Shown piece by piece: positions 18,520 through 26,712 of a DNA stretch of 64,000 nucleotides. The translations under genes were made by a program, and so were the position numbers. The DNA is from Microtetraspora niveoalba (lineage in GTDB: Bacteria > Actinomycetota > Actinomycetes > Streptosporangiales > Streptosporangiaceae): assembly GCF_001570405.1 (NCBI RefSeq), contig NZ_BBYM01000021.1, positions 83,892 to 147,891 of the forward strand. The letters are read 5' to 3'. The notes beneath the pieces are model-generated. The model did not search any database. It was given only the letters and a program-made list of their open reading frames with translations, and had not been told where the DNA came from. Each line of letters begins with the position of its first letter. Position 1 is the first letter of the stretch.

Positions 18520-20145
18520 ATGTCCGGCAGGCAACACAGAGAGACGGAGATCGCGCGGCAGATCCGGGCACGTGGCCTGGCCGCGGGGCGAAGCCTCGCT
18601 CTGATCGCCGACGAGATCCATCTTGCGTGTGGACCGAAGTTCGGCACCACGAAGATCAAAGCGCACCGCCTGTCGAACGGCATCGCACTCGCGGATGTGA
18701 TCGAGCAGGTACGGGCGCTATTCGAGCGGGACGGCAAGTCCGTCCCCGGGATCGGCGAGACGCTTCTGTCCGCCTACGAGTCCGGGCTGAAGAAGCCCGG
18801 CCCCGAATACCTCCACTACCTGTGTTCCGTCTACCGGGTCGAACCGGCCGCTCTCGGCTACGAAGGGCCGTGCATCTGTGGTCATGGCCACGGTATGCCC
18901 GGCAATGTCCGCAGCTGCGATTTCGAAGAGGGAATACCTGACACTTCCCCCAATGTGCGTGAGCTGTGGATACAGCCGGATGGCGGCCCTTCCGCGGACG
19001 GGGGCGAGGAGGACGAGAACGTGCTACGGAGGACGCTGCTGAAGATCCTCACCGTCGGAACCGGCGCTGTGGCGCTGGACGGGCCGATGCTCGGTGCGGT
19101 GGAGAACATACGGCGCCACATGGACGAGACGATGGCCTCGGCCACCGTCTCGCCCGCCATGCTGGACCAGTGGGAGGAGACGACCACCGGCTTCGGCAGG
19201 CAGTACATGAACGCCCCGCCGCTGCGTCTGCTCTGCGACGTACTGCTGGAATTCTCCACGGTGCGCAAGGCGATGGAGCGGCGCCAGCCGGTCGACATCC
19301 AGGAACGGCTCTGCCGCATGACGGCCCAGCTCTCCGGGCTCTGCGGCATGATCATGATCGACCTGGGCGACCACCGGATGGCCCGGTCGTTCTTCCGCAC
19401 CGGGCGCACCGCCGCCGACGAGACCGGCGACCGCGCCCTGCGGGCCTGGGTGAGCGCCCGCGAGGCGCTGGTCCCGCTCTACTACGGCGACCCGCGCGAG
19501 GCGCTCGCGCTGGCCAAGAAGAGCCGTGACATGGCGGGGCACACGCCCTGCGCGGCCAAGACCATGGCGCCGGTCGTCGAGGCCAGGGCGCTCGCCATGC
19601 TGGCCGGCAACGCCGGAGCCAAGAAGGAGGTCGTCGACCAGGCCAAGCGGGCGCTGTCCCGGGCTCGGGCGGCCTTCGCGCAGATGAGCACCAGTGACCA
19701 GGAGGACCCGGCCTTCGGATACACCGAGCGGCAGCTCTACTTCTACCAGGGCGACGTCCTGGTCAAGCTGGGGCAGACGCTGGAGGCGGACGTCATCCTC
19801 GAGCAGGCGCTCGGCAAGTACTCGAACGAGGACCTGCTCGACCAGACCCTGATCCGGTTCGACCGCGCCCAGTGCCGCCTGATCGAGGGCGAGGTCGAGG
19901 AGGCGCTCGACATGGGCCGCAAGGCCATCGAGCTGATCGAACCCGAATACCGCACCGAGCTGCTCATGCGCCCCGCGCACAACCTGCTCAAGGCGGTCCA
20001 GGCGAAGTACGGCGAGACGCCCGCGCTGACCGCGTACCGCGAGTGCCTGCAGTCCGCACCCGTGGACACCGAGAGCGCCGCTGCCGCCGCCGCGGCGGCA
20101 GCGGCCGCGATCGCCGCCATCGAGCGGGACAGGCAGCAGACGTGA
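18520..20145 (+). CDS. XRE-like helix-turn-helix regulator with TPR sensor domain
   Basis: The 541-residue protein starts at ATG 18520, preceded by GAGAGAGGGG. Residues ~10-105 form an extended HTH region ending GETLLSAYESGLKKPGPEYL, where recognition and phasing helices would sit. A Cys/His cluster CICGHGHG lies at ~118-125, and a twin-Arg-like hydrophobic stretch LRRTLLKILTVGTGAVALD at ~168-186. Residues ~230-520 are helical repeats of TPR type. The C-terminus is a run of ~12 alanines. DNA binding plus TPR suggests a ligand- or peptide-responsive regulator. The TGA overlaps the GTG of the GNAT gene (GTGA). Confidence 0.75.
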   Translation: MSGRQHRETEIARQIRARGLAAGRSLALIADEIHLACGPKFGTTKIKAHRLSNGIALADVIEQVRALFERDGKSVPGIGETLLSAYESGLKKPGPEYLHYLCSVYRVEPAALGYEGPCICGHGHGMPGNVRSCDFEEGIPDTSPNVRELWIQPDGGPSADGGEEDENVLRRTLLKILTVGTGAVALDGPMLGAVENIRRHMDETMASATVSPAMLDQWEETTTGFGRQYMNAPPLRLLCDVLLEFSTVRKAMERRQPVDIQERLCRMTAQLSGLCGMIMIDLGDHRMARSFFRTGRTAADETGDRALRAWVSAREALVPLYYGDPREALALAKKSRDMAGHTPCAAKTMAPVVEARALAMLAGNAGAKKEVVDQAKRALSRARAAFAQMSTSDQEDPAFGYTERQLYFYQGDVLVKLGQTLEADVILEQALGKYSNEDLLDQTLIRFDRAQCRLIEGEVEEALDMGRKAIELIEPEYRTELLMRPAHNLLKAVQAKYGETPALTAYRECLQSAPVDTESAAAAAAAAAAAIAAIERDRQQT

Positions 20146-20648
20146 CGGAAGACATCCGGATCCGCCGCTACCGCTGGTCTGATCTGGACGAGGTCCTGGC
20201 GTTGCACCAGATCGGCCTCGCCCAGGTCGGACTCATGCCGGGTGACGGCGTCTACTACGACGACGACTTCCCGCGGATCCAGGCGGTGTACCTCGCCGAC
20301 CGGGGCGAGTTCCTGGTCGGCGAGGAGCCGGGCGGCGGCCGGATCGTCGCGATGGGCGGCCTGCGCAGGATCGACGACGAGACCGCGGAGATGTGCCGGC
20401 TCCGGGTCCACCCGGAGTTCCAGCGCCGGGGTTATGGCCGGATGGTCCTCGAACGGCTGGAGGACCGCGCCCGCGAGCTCGGCTACCACGTCCTGCGCGG
20501 GGACACCACCCTGCAACAGGGAGCCGCGATCGAGCTGTACCGCAGGTACGGCTGGCACGAGGTGCGGCGCGAGACCCGCGGCGGAAGCGTAGTGCTGTAC
20601 GGGGAGAAATACCTTACTCCCGTTGTTTCGCCGCAATTAATCAGATAA
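20142..20648 (+). CDS. GNAT N-acetyltransferase
   Basis: The 168-residue protein starts at a GTG overlapping the XRE-TPR stop, so it is translationally coupled to that regulator. The acetyl-CoA motif A is clear: CRLRVHPEFQRRGYGRMVL near residue 85 with the R/Q-x-x-G-x-G/A pattern, followed by LRGDTTLQQGAAIELYRRYGW, the motif B region. The acyl acceptor is unknown. Coupling to a regulator and position just before the peptide/TPR pair make a protein or peptide substrate possible, but this is only inference. Confidence 0.85.
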   Translation: MTEDIRIRRYRWSDLDEVLALHQIGLAQVGLMPGDGVYYDDDFPRIQAVYLADRGEFLVGEEPGGGRIVAMGGLRRIDDETAEMCRLRVHPEFQRRGYGRMVLERLEDRARELGYHVLRGDTTLQQGAAIELYRRYGWHEVRRETRGGSVVLYGEKYLTPVVSPQLIR

Positions 20649-20804
20649 ACCACCCTGCCGGGCCTTGCGGATTACCGGTTTGTGCCAATACTTATTCCTT
20701 GTCATGAGCGGCGAGGGCCGCGGTGAGCGGAGCGGTAGGCGAGGAAAGCCTCCCGTGAAGCGAACGAGGACCCGAGCGCGACCGTGTCACGGAAAAGAGG
20801 CACG

Positions 20805-20879
20805 ATGAAAAAGATCATTATCCGCAAGCCCGGCACGGTGCGGCTCACCGGAACGTCGAGCGTGATTCACAAAGGGTGA
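20805..20879 (+). CDS. 24-residue basic peptide gene coupled to a TPR protein
   Basis: This short gene starts at ATG 20805 after AAAAGAGG (five-base spacing) and encodes a peptide beginning MKKIIIRKPGTVRLT, followed by a Gly/Thr/Ser-rich stretch and ending HKG. It has a strongly basic N-terminal half, no Cys, and no hydrophobic export core. Its TGA overlaps the GTG of the TPR gene as GTGA, which is strong evidence that it is translated. The 156 bp upstream are unusually A/T-rich for this genome, with a possible promoter TTGCGG (20665) 17 bp from ATACTT (20688). I recognise no named family. Candidates are a signalling peptide, RiPP precursor, toxin or leader peptide. Confidence 0.65.
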   Translation: MKKIIIRKPGTVRLTGTSSVIHKG

Positions 20880-22858
20880 CCTGGAGCCCTCGGCGGAACG
20901 TACGCCATGTCTGGGTCCAGGGAAGGCATTCCCGTGATCGCCTGGCCGCGCTCCACGTGCTGGAGCTTCCTCCGCCCGCGGCGCCGCTGATCAACGGGCA
21001 TCGGCGGCTGCGCGGCCCCTACACCATCGGCGGCGCACTGCTGCGCGTGCTCGTCCCGGCCGCGTTGGAACACGCCCCCGACCTGGTCGCCGCGCACGCC
21101 GTCGCGATCCGGGCGGCCGCCCCCGACCTCCGGCCGCTCCTGCCGCACCGAGAGGAGCCCCTCGGCCCGGGCCTGCACGAGGACGAGCGCATCCTGGTGC
21201 CGGCCCCCCGGCGGACGTTGCGCGTCGCCAACGGCATCGCCGAGTTCGTCCGGGACCGCCTCGACGGGCCGCGCGCGCTGCGGGTCGAGAACGTCCACGA
21301 GGCCGACGCCACCGACCGCGAGCTCCTGGCCGTCCTCATGCGCCGGGTGCCCGGCCTGACCGTGGCCGCCGCGGCGCCCACACCGCCCGATAGCTGGAGC
21401 GGCGAGGACGTCGTCCTGGTCACGGCGCCTCCCGCCGAGGGCCCGGTCGAGGACTACGTCGCCTCGGACGGCACCACGGACGACCCCCGGGCGTACGCGG
21501 CCTATCTGGCGCTGCCGCCCGCCGAGCGGGCCCGCGCGCACGACCGGAGGGCCGGCGAGCTGTCCGGCGAGCACCTGCTCGGTGCGGTGCCGTACCACCG
21601 GGAGCTGGGCGGCGACCGGGAGGCCGCGCTGTCCGCGCTGTGGGCGGCGGTGGACCACTGCGTGGGCGAGGGGTTCCTGCACGCGGTGACCGAGCTGGGC
21701 CCGCGCGGGCTGCGCCTGGCCACGCCCGGATCCGACCTCTGGTGGAGGTTCATCCACCGGACGGCCACCGCGCTGGCCGGGATCGGCCGCCGCGCGGAGG
21801 CGTTCGAGCTCTACGAGAGCGCCCGGCGCGCCAGCATCGACCCGGCCGTCCACGCCGCCGCCGCGTACGGCACGGCGATGCTCGACGCGCGCGACCCCGA
21901 TCCGGCCAGGCGCGACCTCGGCCGTGCCATGGGGTGGATCAACGAGGCGATCGCCGTCTCCACTCTGCTGCCCGACCGCCGGGAACGGGCCTTCAAGCTC
22001 GGCTTCGACCGCAACGGGCGCGCGCTGATCGAGCTGCGGCAGGGGCGGACCGACGAGGCGCTGCGCCTGGTCGAGTCCGCGATCGAGCTGGCCGAGCGGG
22101 ACCTCGCCCCCGATGCCCACCCCCTGCACCGGATGGTGCTGTTCGCCAACCGGGCGCAGCTCCTGGCCCGGTCGGGCCGGCCCGCCGAGGCCCTGACGGA
22201 CTTCGACCGGGCCATCGCCATCGATCCCGCGTTCCCGGACCACTACCTGGACCGGGGCAACCTGCTCCTCGCCATGGGACGGCCGGATGACGCGCTCGCC
22301 GACTACGAGACCGCGATCAGTCTCGGCCCGCCCCTTCCCGAGGCGTACTACAACCGGGCCGAGCTGCGCCTGTCGGTGGGAGACCTGGAACGCGCCCTGG
22401 CCGACCTGGACCACGTTCTGGAACTGGACCCGGCCTTCCTCGACGCCTACGTGAACCGCGCGGGCGTCCTGGAGATGCTCGACGAGCACGAGGCGGCCCG
22501 GCGCGACGTCGAGGCCGGGCTGGAGATCGATCCCGGCAACCCGCACCTGCACGGGGTGCTCGGGCAGCTCGAAACCGCGGCCGGCCGGTACGCCGAGGCC
22601 CGGACGGCGTTCGACACGGCGCTGGCGCGGGATCCCGCCCTGGCCGGAGCCTGGGCGAACCGGGCGATCCTGCGCCATCGGACCGGCGACCTCGAGGGCG
22701 CCGTCGCGGACCTGACCCGGGCCATCGAACTCGGCGAGGACGCCGCGCTGTACGCGAACCGCGCGGTCGCGTTGCGCGACCTCGGCCGGGTGGACGAGGC
22801 GGCCGCCGATCTGGCCCGGGCGCGGGAACTCGATCCCGGCGTCGACGCGGGGAACTGA
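20876..22858 (+). CDS. TPR protein with P-loop-less STAND/AAA-like N-terminus, coupled to the peptide gene
   Basis: The 660-residue soluble protein starts at the GTG overlapping the peptide gene stop. Residues 1-~175 recall the ATPase part of LuxR/STAND regulators: the ENVHEADATDRELLAVLMRR block at ~138-157 resembles their Walker B region. No Walker A exists; the expected place reads INGHRRLRGPYTIGGALLR (~40-58). Residues ~210-410 are all-helical. From ~418 to ~655 there are about seven TPRs, with A-x-x-D-x-D/x-A-I-x-x-x-P patterns (for example DFDRAIAIDPAF, DLDHVLELDPAF). There is no membrane segment. TPR arrays commonly bind short peptides, so binding the coupled peptide is the obvious hypothesis. 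Confidence 0.8.
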   Translation: MTWSPRRNVRHVWVQGRHSRDRLAALHVLELPPPAAPLINGHRRLRGPYTIGGALLRVLVPAALEHAPDLVAAHAVAIRAAAPDLRPLLPHREEPLGPGLHEDERILVPAPRRTLRVANGIAEFVRDRLDGPRALRVENVHEADATDRELLAVLMRRVPGLTVAAAAPTPPDSWSGEDVVLVTAPPAEGPVEDYVASDGTTDDPRAYAAYLALPPAERARAHDRRAGELSGEHLLGAVPYHRELGGDREAALSALWAAVDHCVGEGFLHAVTELGPRGLRLATPGSDLWWRFIHRTATALAGIGRRAEAFELYESARRASIDPAVHAAAAYGTAMLDARDPDPARRDLGRAMGWINEAIAVSTLLPDRRERAFKLGFDRNGRALIELRQGRTDEALRLVESAIELAERDLAPDAHPLHRMVLFANRAQLLARSGRPAEALTDFDRAIAIDPAFPDHYLDRGNLLLAMGRPDDALADYETAISLGPPLPEAYYNRAELRLSVGDLERALADLDHVLELDPAFLDAYVNRAGVLEMLDEHEAARRDVEAGLEIDPGNPHLHGVLGQLETAAGRYAEARTAFDTALARDPALAGAWANRAILRHRTGDLEGAVADLTRAIELGEDAALYANRAVALRDLGRVDEAAADLARARELDPGVDAGN

Positions 22859-22928
22859 GCTCAGGCCGATGGGGGCGGTATCATGCACTGTTCGAGGCGA
22901 GAGCGCCAAGGAACCCAAGGATCAAGGC

Positions 22929-23777
22929 ATGACTGCTGACTATGTGCTGACCCTCTCCTGTCCGGATCGTCCCGGCGTCGTCGCCGCCGTCTCGGGACTG
23001 CTGGCCGGACACGGTTGCAACATCACCGAGAGCCAGCAGTTCGGCGACCCGGTGGCCAAGCGCTTCTTCATGCGGGTCCAGTTCACCGGCGGTCTGCCGC
23101 TCGACGATCTGCGCGCGGCCTTCGCCGCGCTGGCCCCCGAGTACGGCATGGACGTCCAGCTCTTCGACCAGGCGGTCAAGCCGCGGGTGCTGGTGCTGGT
23201 CAGCAAGTTCGACCACTGCCTCAACGACCTGCTCTACCGGGTGCGGTCCGGGCTGCTGGACATCGAGATCGTCGCCGTCGCCTCCAACCACCCCGACCTG
23301 CGGCCGCTCACCCAGTCGTACGGCATCGACTATCACCACCTGCCGATCACGCCGGAGACCAAGCCGCAGCAGGAGGCCGAGATCCTCGCGCTGGTCGCGC
23401 ACTACCAGGCCGACCTGGTGGTGCTCGCCCGGTACATGCAGGTGCTCTCCGAGGACCTGTGCGCCAAGCTGGCGGGCCGAGTGATCAACATCCACCACTC
23501 GTTCCTGCCGTCGTTCAAGGGCGCCAAGCCGTACCACCAGGCGTACGCGCGCGGGGTCAAGCTGATCGGCGCGACCGCCCACTATGTGACCCACGACCTG
23601 GACGAGGGGCCGATCATCGAGCAGGAGGTCGCGCGGGTCAACCACACCCACTCGCCCGAGGACCTCGCCGCGATCGGCCGCGACGTCGAGCGGCAGGCCC
23701 TGGCCCGGGCAGTACGGTGGCACGCCGAGCGCCGGGTGCTGCTCGACGGCCACAAGACCGTGGTCTTCCCCCGATAG
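22929..23777 (+). CDS. purU: Formyltetrahydrofolate deformylase PurU
   Basis: The enzyme hydrolyses 10-formyl-THF to formate and THF, balancing one-carbon pools. ATG 22929 gives 282 residues, the normal family length. Residues 1-~80 form an ACT domain (VLTLSCPDRPGVVAAVSGLLAGHG), and ~85-282 a formyltransferase domain with NIHHSFLPSFKGAKPYHQAY and GATAHYVTHDLDEGPIIEQ. The Asn, His and Asp of these motifs form the active site. A strong bidirectional hairpin follows the stop. Confidence 0.94.
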   Translation: MTADYVLTLSCPDRPGVVAAVSGLLAGHGCNITESQQFGDPVAKRFFMRVQFTGGLPLDDLRAAFAALAPEYGMDVQLFDQAVKPRVLVLVSKFDHCLNDLLYRVRSGLLDIEIVAVASNHPDLRPLTQSYGIDYHHLPITPETKPQQEAEILALVAHYQADLVVLARYMQVLSEDLCAKLAGRVINIHHSFLPSFKGAKPYHQAYARGVKLIGATAHYVTHDLDEGPIIEQEVARVNHTHSPEDLAAIGRDVERQALARAVRWHAERRVLLDGHKTVVFPR

Positions 23778-23781
23778 GGCG

Positions 23782-23807
23782 CGGCCGGGCCCGCGCGGGC
23801 CCGGCCG
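23782..23807. terminator. Bidirectional terminator between purU and the S9 peptidase
   Basis: A perfect 11-bp stem (CGGCCGGGCCC / GGGCCCGGCCG) with a GCGC loop lies between convergent genes: five bases after purU and ten before the peptidase stop. Confidence 0.8.
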
Positions 23808-23816
23808 TACCGGCGG

Positions 23817-25874
23817 TCAGGCGAGCCCGGTGTGCCGGGCCAGGAAGGCGAGCTGGTCGGCCGCGAGGTCCACGGTCCGGCTGACGGCGCGCGCGCCGTG
23901 CCCGACCTCGGCCTCGTTGCGCAGCAGGATCGGGCGGTCGGACGCCTGGGCGTGCTGCAGAGCCGCGGCCATCTTCCACGCGTGCAGCGGATGGACCCGG
24001 GTGTCGGACGCGAAGACGGTGAACAGCGTCGCCGGATAGGAGACGCCCTCGCGGACGTGATGGTACGGCGAGTAGCTCCAGAGCCAGCCGAACTCCTCCG
24101 GGACGTCCGCGGAGCCGTACTCGACGTTCCAGGTCTCGCCGAGACCGAACTTCTCGTACCGGATCATGTCCAGCAGCGGCGCCGAGCAGACCACGGCGGC
24201 GTACAGGTCGGGCCGCTGGGTGAGCGCCGCGCCGACCAGCAGGCCGCCGTTGGAACCGCCGGAGATGCCGAGCCGGTCAGGCGTCGTGACGCCGGTCGCG
24301 ATCAGGTGCTCGGCCGCCGAGTGCAGGTCGTCGAAGACGTTCTGCTTCTTGCCCAGCATGCCGTCGCGGTGCCACTGCTCGCCCTGCTCGCCGCCGCCGC
24401 GAAGCTGGGCGATGGCGTAGACCCCGCCCGCCTCCACCCAGGCCAGGATCGACCCCGAGTAGCCCGGGGTCATGGAGATGCCGAAGCCGCCGTAACCGTA
24501 CAGGATGGTCGGCCGGGGGCCGGAGCCCTCGCGGGAGATCACCAGCATGTGGACCTCGGTGCCGTCCTTGGAGCGGTAGACCACCTGCTCGGTGTTCACC
24601 GAGGGCACCTCGACCGCGCCCGGCGAGGCGGCCCAGAGCGAGGTCTCGCCCGTGCGCGCGTCGAAGCGGTGGACGCTCGGCGGCGTGGTGTTGTCCGTGT
24701 AGGAGAACCACGCCTCGTGGCCGCCCTCGGGACGCTCGGTGATGCCGCCGATGGAGCCGAGGCCGGGGATCGGCACCTCGCCGACGCGGGCGCCCGTCTC
24801 CAGCGAGTGGATCGAGATCTCGGAGACGGCGTGCCGGGTCCAGCCGACGAGCATGACCGGCTCGTCCAGGTCGTCGAGGATCGCGAAGTCGGACAGGACC
24901 GCCTCGGCGTCCTCCGGGATGAGGTCGCGCCAGTGCTCGTGCGTCGGCGTCTCCGGGGAGGTGACGCAGATCCGGGCCCGCGGCGCGTCCCGGTCGGTGA
25001 ACACGTACAGCCGGCCGTCGCGGCCGAAGTGCAGGCCCGTCTGCGCGTCGACGCCCTCCTGAACGGTGACCAGCGCCGGCGCGTCGAGCGGCGAGGCGGT
25101 CAGGTCGGCCACCCACAGGTCGTTGCGCGGCGCCGTGCCCTGGGAGGCGGAGACGGTCAGCCAGCGGCCGTCGCGGGAGACCGAGACGCCGTAGTAGTTC
25201 GTCTTCTCCAGCCCCGCGCCGAAGATCAGCACGTCGTCGTCGGGCGAGGTGCCCACCCGGTGCAGGTAGACGCGGCGGTGGAACTGCTCCTCGCCCTCGG
25301 GGACCTCGGACGGCGGCAGCTTGCGCACGTAGTAGAACGCCTCGCCGCCGGGCAGCCAGGCGATCGGGGAGTAGCGGCACCGGTCGATCGGCCCCTCGAC
25401 GACCTCTCCCGTCTCGACGTCGAGCACGTGGAGCCGGGACTCCTCGTCGCCGCCGACCGAGATCTGGCAGGCGAGCCGGGCGCCCTCCTTGTCCGGCTGG
25501 TAGGTGTCCAGCGTGGTCAGGCCGGACGGGTCGAGCGCCATCGGGTCGAGCAGCGCCCGCTCGCCCCGCTCGTCCGCGACGTACAGGACGGCGTGCTCCT
25601 GGTCGGGTGTGCGGCGCATGAAGAACCGCCGCTCCCCCCGCCACGCCGGCGGCCCGACGGAGCCGGACCGCAGCAGCGCGGCGACGCGCTCCCGGAAGCG
25701 CTCGCGACCGGAGAGCTCGGCGCCCTTGAAGAGGACGTCCTGCGCGTCCAGCCACTCCTTGGCTGCGGGGTCGTCCGCGTCCTCCAGCCATCGGTAGGGG
25801 TCGGGGACGGGCGTTCCGTGCAGGTCGTCGACGATGTCGTCGCGGCGGGCGGGTGGGTACGGCAGTCGGGTCAT
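23817..25874 (-). CDS. Prolyl oligopeptidase family serine peptidase (S9A)
   Basis: The cytosolic enzyme cleaves small peptides after proline. ATG 25874 (MTRLPYPPARRDDIVDDLHG) fits the conserved family start; an open frame continues upstream but is non-family. The 685 residues comprise an N-terminal cap, a beta-propeller, and an alpha/beta hydrolase domain. The latter has GGSNGG (nucleophile Ser, ~541), the Asp region VFASDTRVHPLHAWKM and the His in EVGHGARA. PYRWLEDADDP and ILYGYGGFGISMTPGYS are typical POP segments. No signal peptide. Identity is secure; physiological substrate unknown. Confidence 0.93.
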   Translation of the reverse strand: MTRLPYPPARRDDIVDDLHGTPVPDPYRWLEDADDPAAKEWLDAQDVLFKGAELSGRERFRERVAALLRSGSVGPPAWRGERRFFMRRTPDQEHAVLYVADERGERALLDPMALDPSGLTTLDTYQPDKEGARLACQISVGGDEESRLHVLDVETGEVVEGPIDRCRYSPIAWLPGGEAFYYVRKLPPSEVPEGEEQFHRRVYLHRVGTSPDDDVLIFGAGLEKTNYYGVSVSRDGRWLTVSASQGTAPRNDLWVADLTASPLDAPALVTVQEGVDAQTGLHFGRDGRLYVFTDRDAPRARICVTSPETPTHEHWRDLIPEDAEAVLSDFAILDDLDEPVMLVGWTRHAVSEISIHSLETGARVGEVPIPGLGSIGGITERPEGGHEAWFSYTDNTTPPSVHRFDARTGETSLWAASPGAVEVPSVNTEQVVYRSKDGTEVHMLVISREGSGPRPTILYGYGGFGISMTPGYSGSILAWVEAGGVYAIAQLRGGGEQGEQWHRDGMLGKKQNVFDDLHSAAEHLIATGVTTPDRLGISGGSNGGLLVGAALTQRPDLYAAVVCSAPLLDMIRYEKFGLGETWNVEYGSADVPEEFGWLWSYSPYHHVREGVSYPATLFTVFASDTRVHPLHAWKMAAALQHAQASDRPILLRNEAEVGHGARAVSRTVDLAADQLAFLARHTGLA

Positions 25875-26190
25875 GCCTCGCACTTTAAAGCAGGTGGACG
25901 ACAGGAGCGCGCCGCTCGACAGGAGTAAAAAGAGCCTCGAAAGGGGATAAACGGCAACAGGCGTCCCAATCGTGAACCTCGCTCGCGGTTTATGGGGTGG
26001 CGGATGGGACGCGGCAAAGGCCACACTTTGGTGGAGGGCGGGACCGTGGTGACCATCCGCTGGACCGTCCGGCGGAGGTCCCTGTGACGGAAGCACCCGG
26101 GTCCCAACCGACGGGACCACAACCAGGGCGCACAGTCGTGCTCCCGCGCCATCTCATCCCGGCTCCCGAGATGGCGACGGAGGTCGGCTG
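25875..26190. other. 316-bp divergent intergenic region
   Basis: The region lies between the S9 peptidase and HNH gene starts and holds both promoters. An open frame at 25997-26191 (+, 64 codons) ends on the HNH ATG (TGATG), but its composition is Pro/Gly/Arg-rich without conserved features, so I do not call it a gene. GGAGG at 26179-26183 serves the HNH start. Confidence 0.5.
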
Positions 26191-26700
26191 ATGCGCCAAG
26201 TACTCCTTCTCAACGCCACCTACGAGCCGCTGACCACGTTGTCCCTGCACCGGGCGGTCATCCTGGTCCTGCGGGACAAGGCGGAGGTCGTGCACCAGGA
26301 CGGCCGGGGCGCCGTGCTCCGCTCGGCCACCCGCACGCTCGACGTCCCCTCCGTGATCCGGCTGCGGCGGTATGTCCGCATCCCCTACCGGTCCCGCATC
26401 CCGCTGACCCGGGCCGCGCTCATGCGGCGGGACGACTTCCGCTGCGCGTACTGCGGGCAGCGGGCGGAGACCATCGACCACGTCATCCCGCGCTCCAAGG
26501 GCGGTCCCCACACGTGGGAGAACTGCGTCGCCTCCTGCATGCCCTGCAACCATCGCAAGGCGGACAGACTGCTGGAGGAGCTGGGGTGGACGCTGCGCGT
26601 CACCCCGGTGGTGCCACGAGGCGCCCACTGGCGGCTCATCGGCGCGCAGCTCGACGGTGATCCCCAGTGGGCGCCGTACCTGGCGGAGTCGGCGGCCTGA
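26191..26700 (+). CDS. HNH endonuclease family protein
   Basis: The 169-residue protein starts at ATG 26191 with GGAGG seven bases upstream. The core is CAYCG at ~85-89, then DHVIPRSKGGPHTWENCVASCMPCN (~95-119): the DH of HNH, the central Asn and two Cys-x-x-Cys zinc knuckles. The N-terminal ~75 residues (LNATYEPLTTLSLHRAVIL) are typical of a widespread actinobacterial HNH family of unknown cellular role. It is not next to phage genes, so it is likely chromosomal housekeeping. Confidence 0.88.
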   Translation: MRQVLLLNATYEPLTTLSLHRAVILVLRDKAEVVHQDGRGAVLRSATRTLDVPSVIRLRRYVRIPYRSRIPLTRAALMRRDDFRCAYCGQRAETIDHVIPRSKGGPHTWENCVASCMPCNHRKADRLLEELGWTLRVTPVVPRGAHWRLIGAQLDGDPQWAPYLAESAA

Positions 26701-26712
26701 GCACGGATCCGG

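Noticed and set aside
20867..22918. 683-codon open frame on the minus strand opposite the TPR gene
   Set aside because: Composition is Gly/Arg/Val-rich without motifs; the plus-strand TPR pattern is clear.
25997..26191. 64-codon frame ending on the HNH start codon
   Set aside because: Pro/Gly/Arg-rich, no conserved features; the TGATG junction is probably coincidental.
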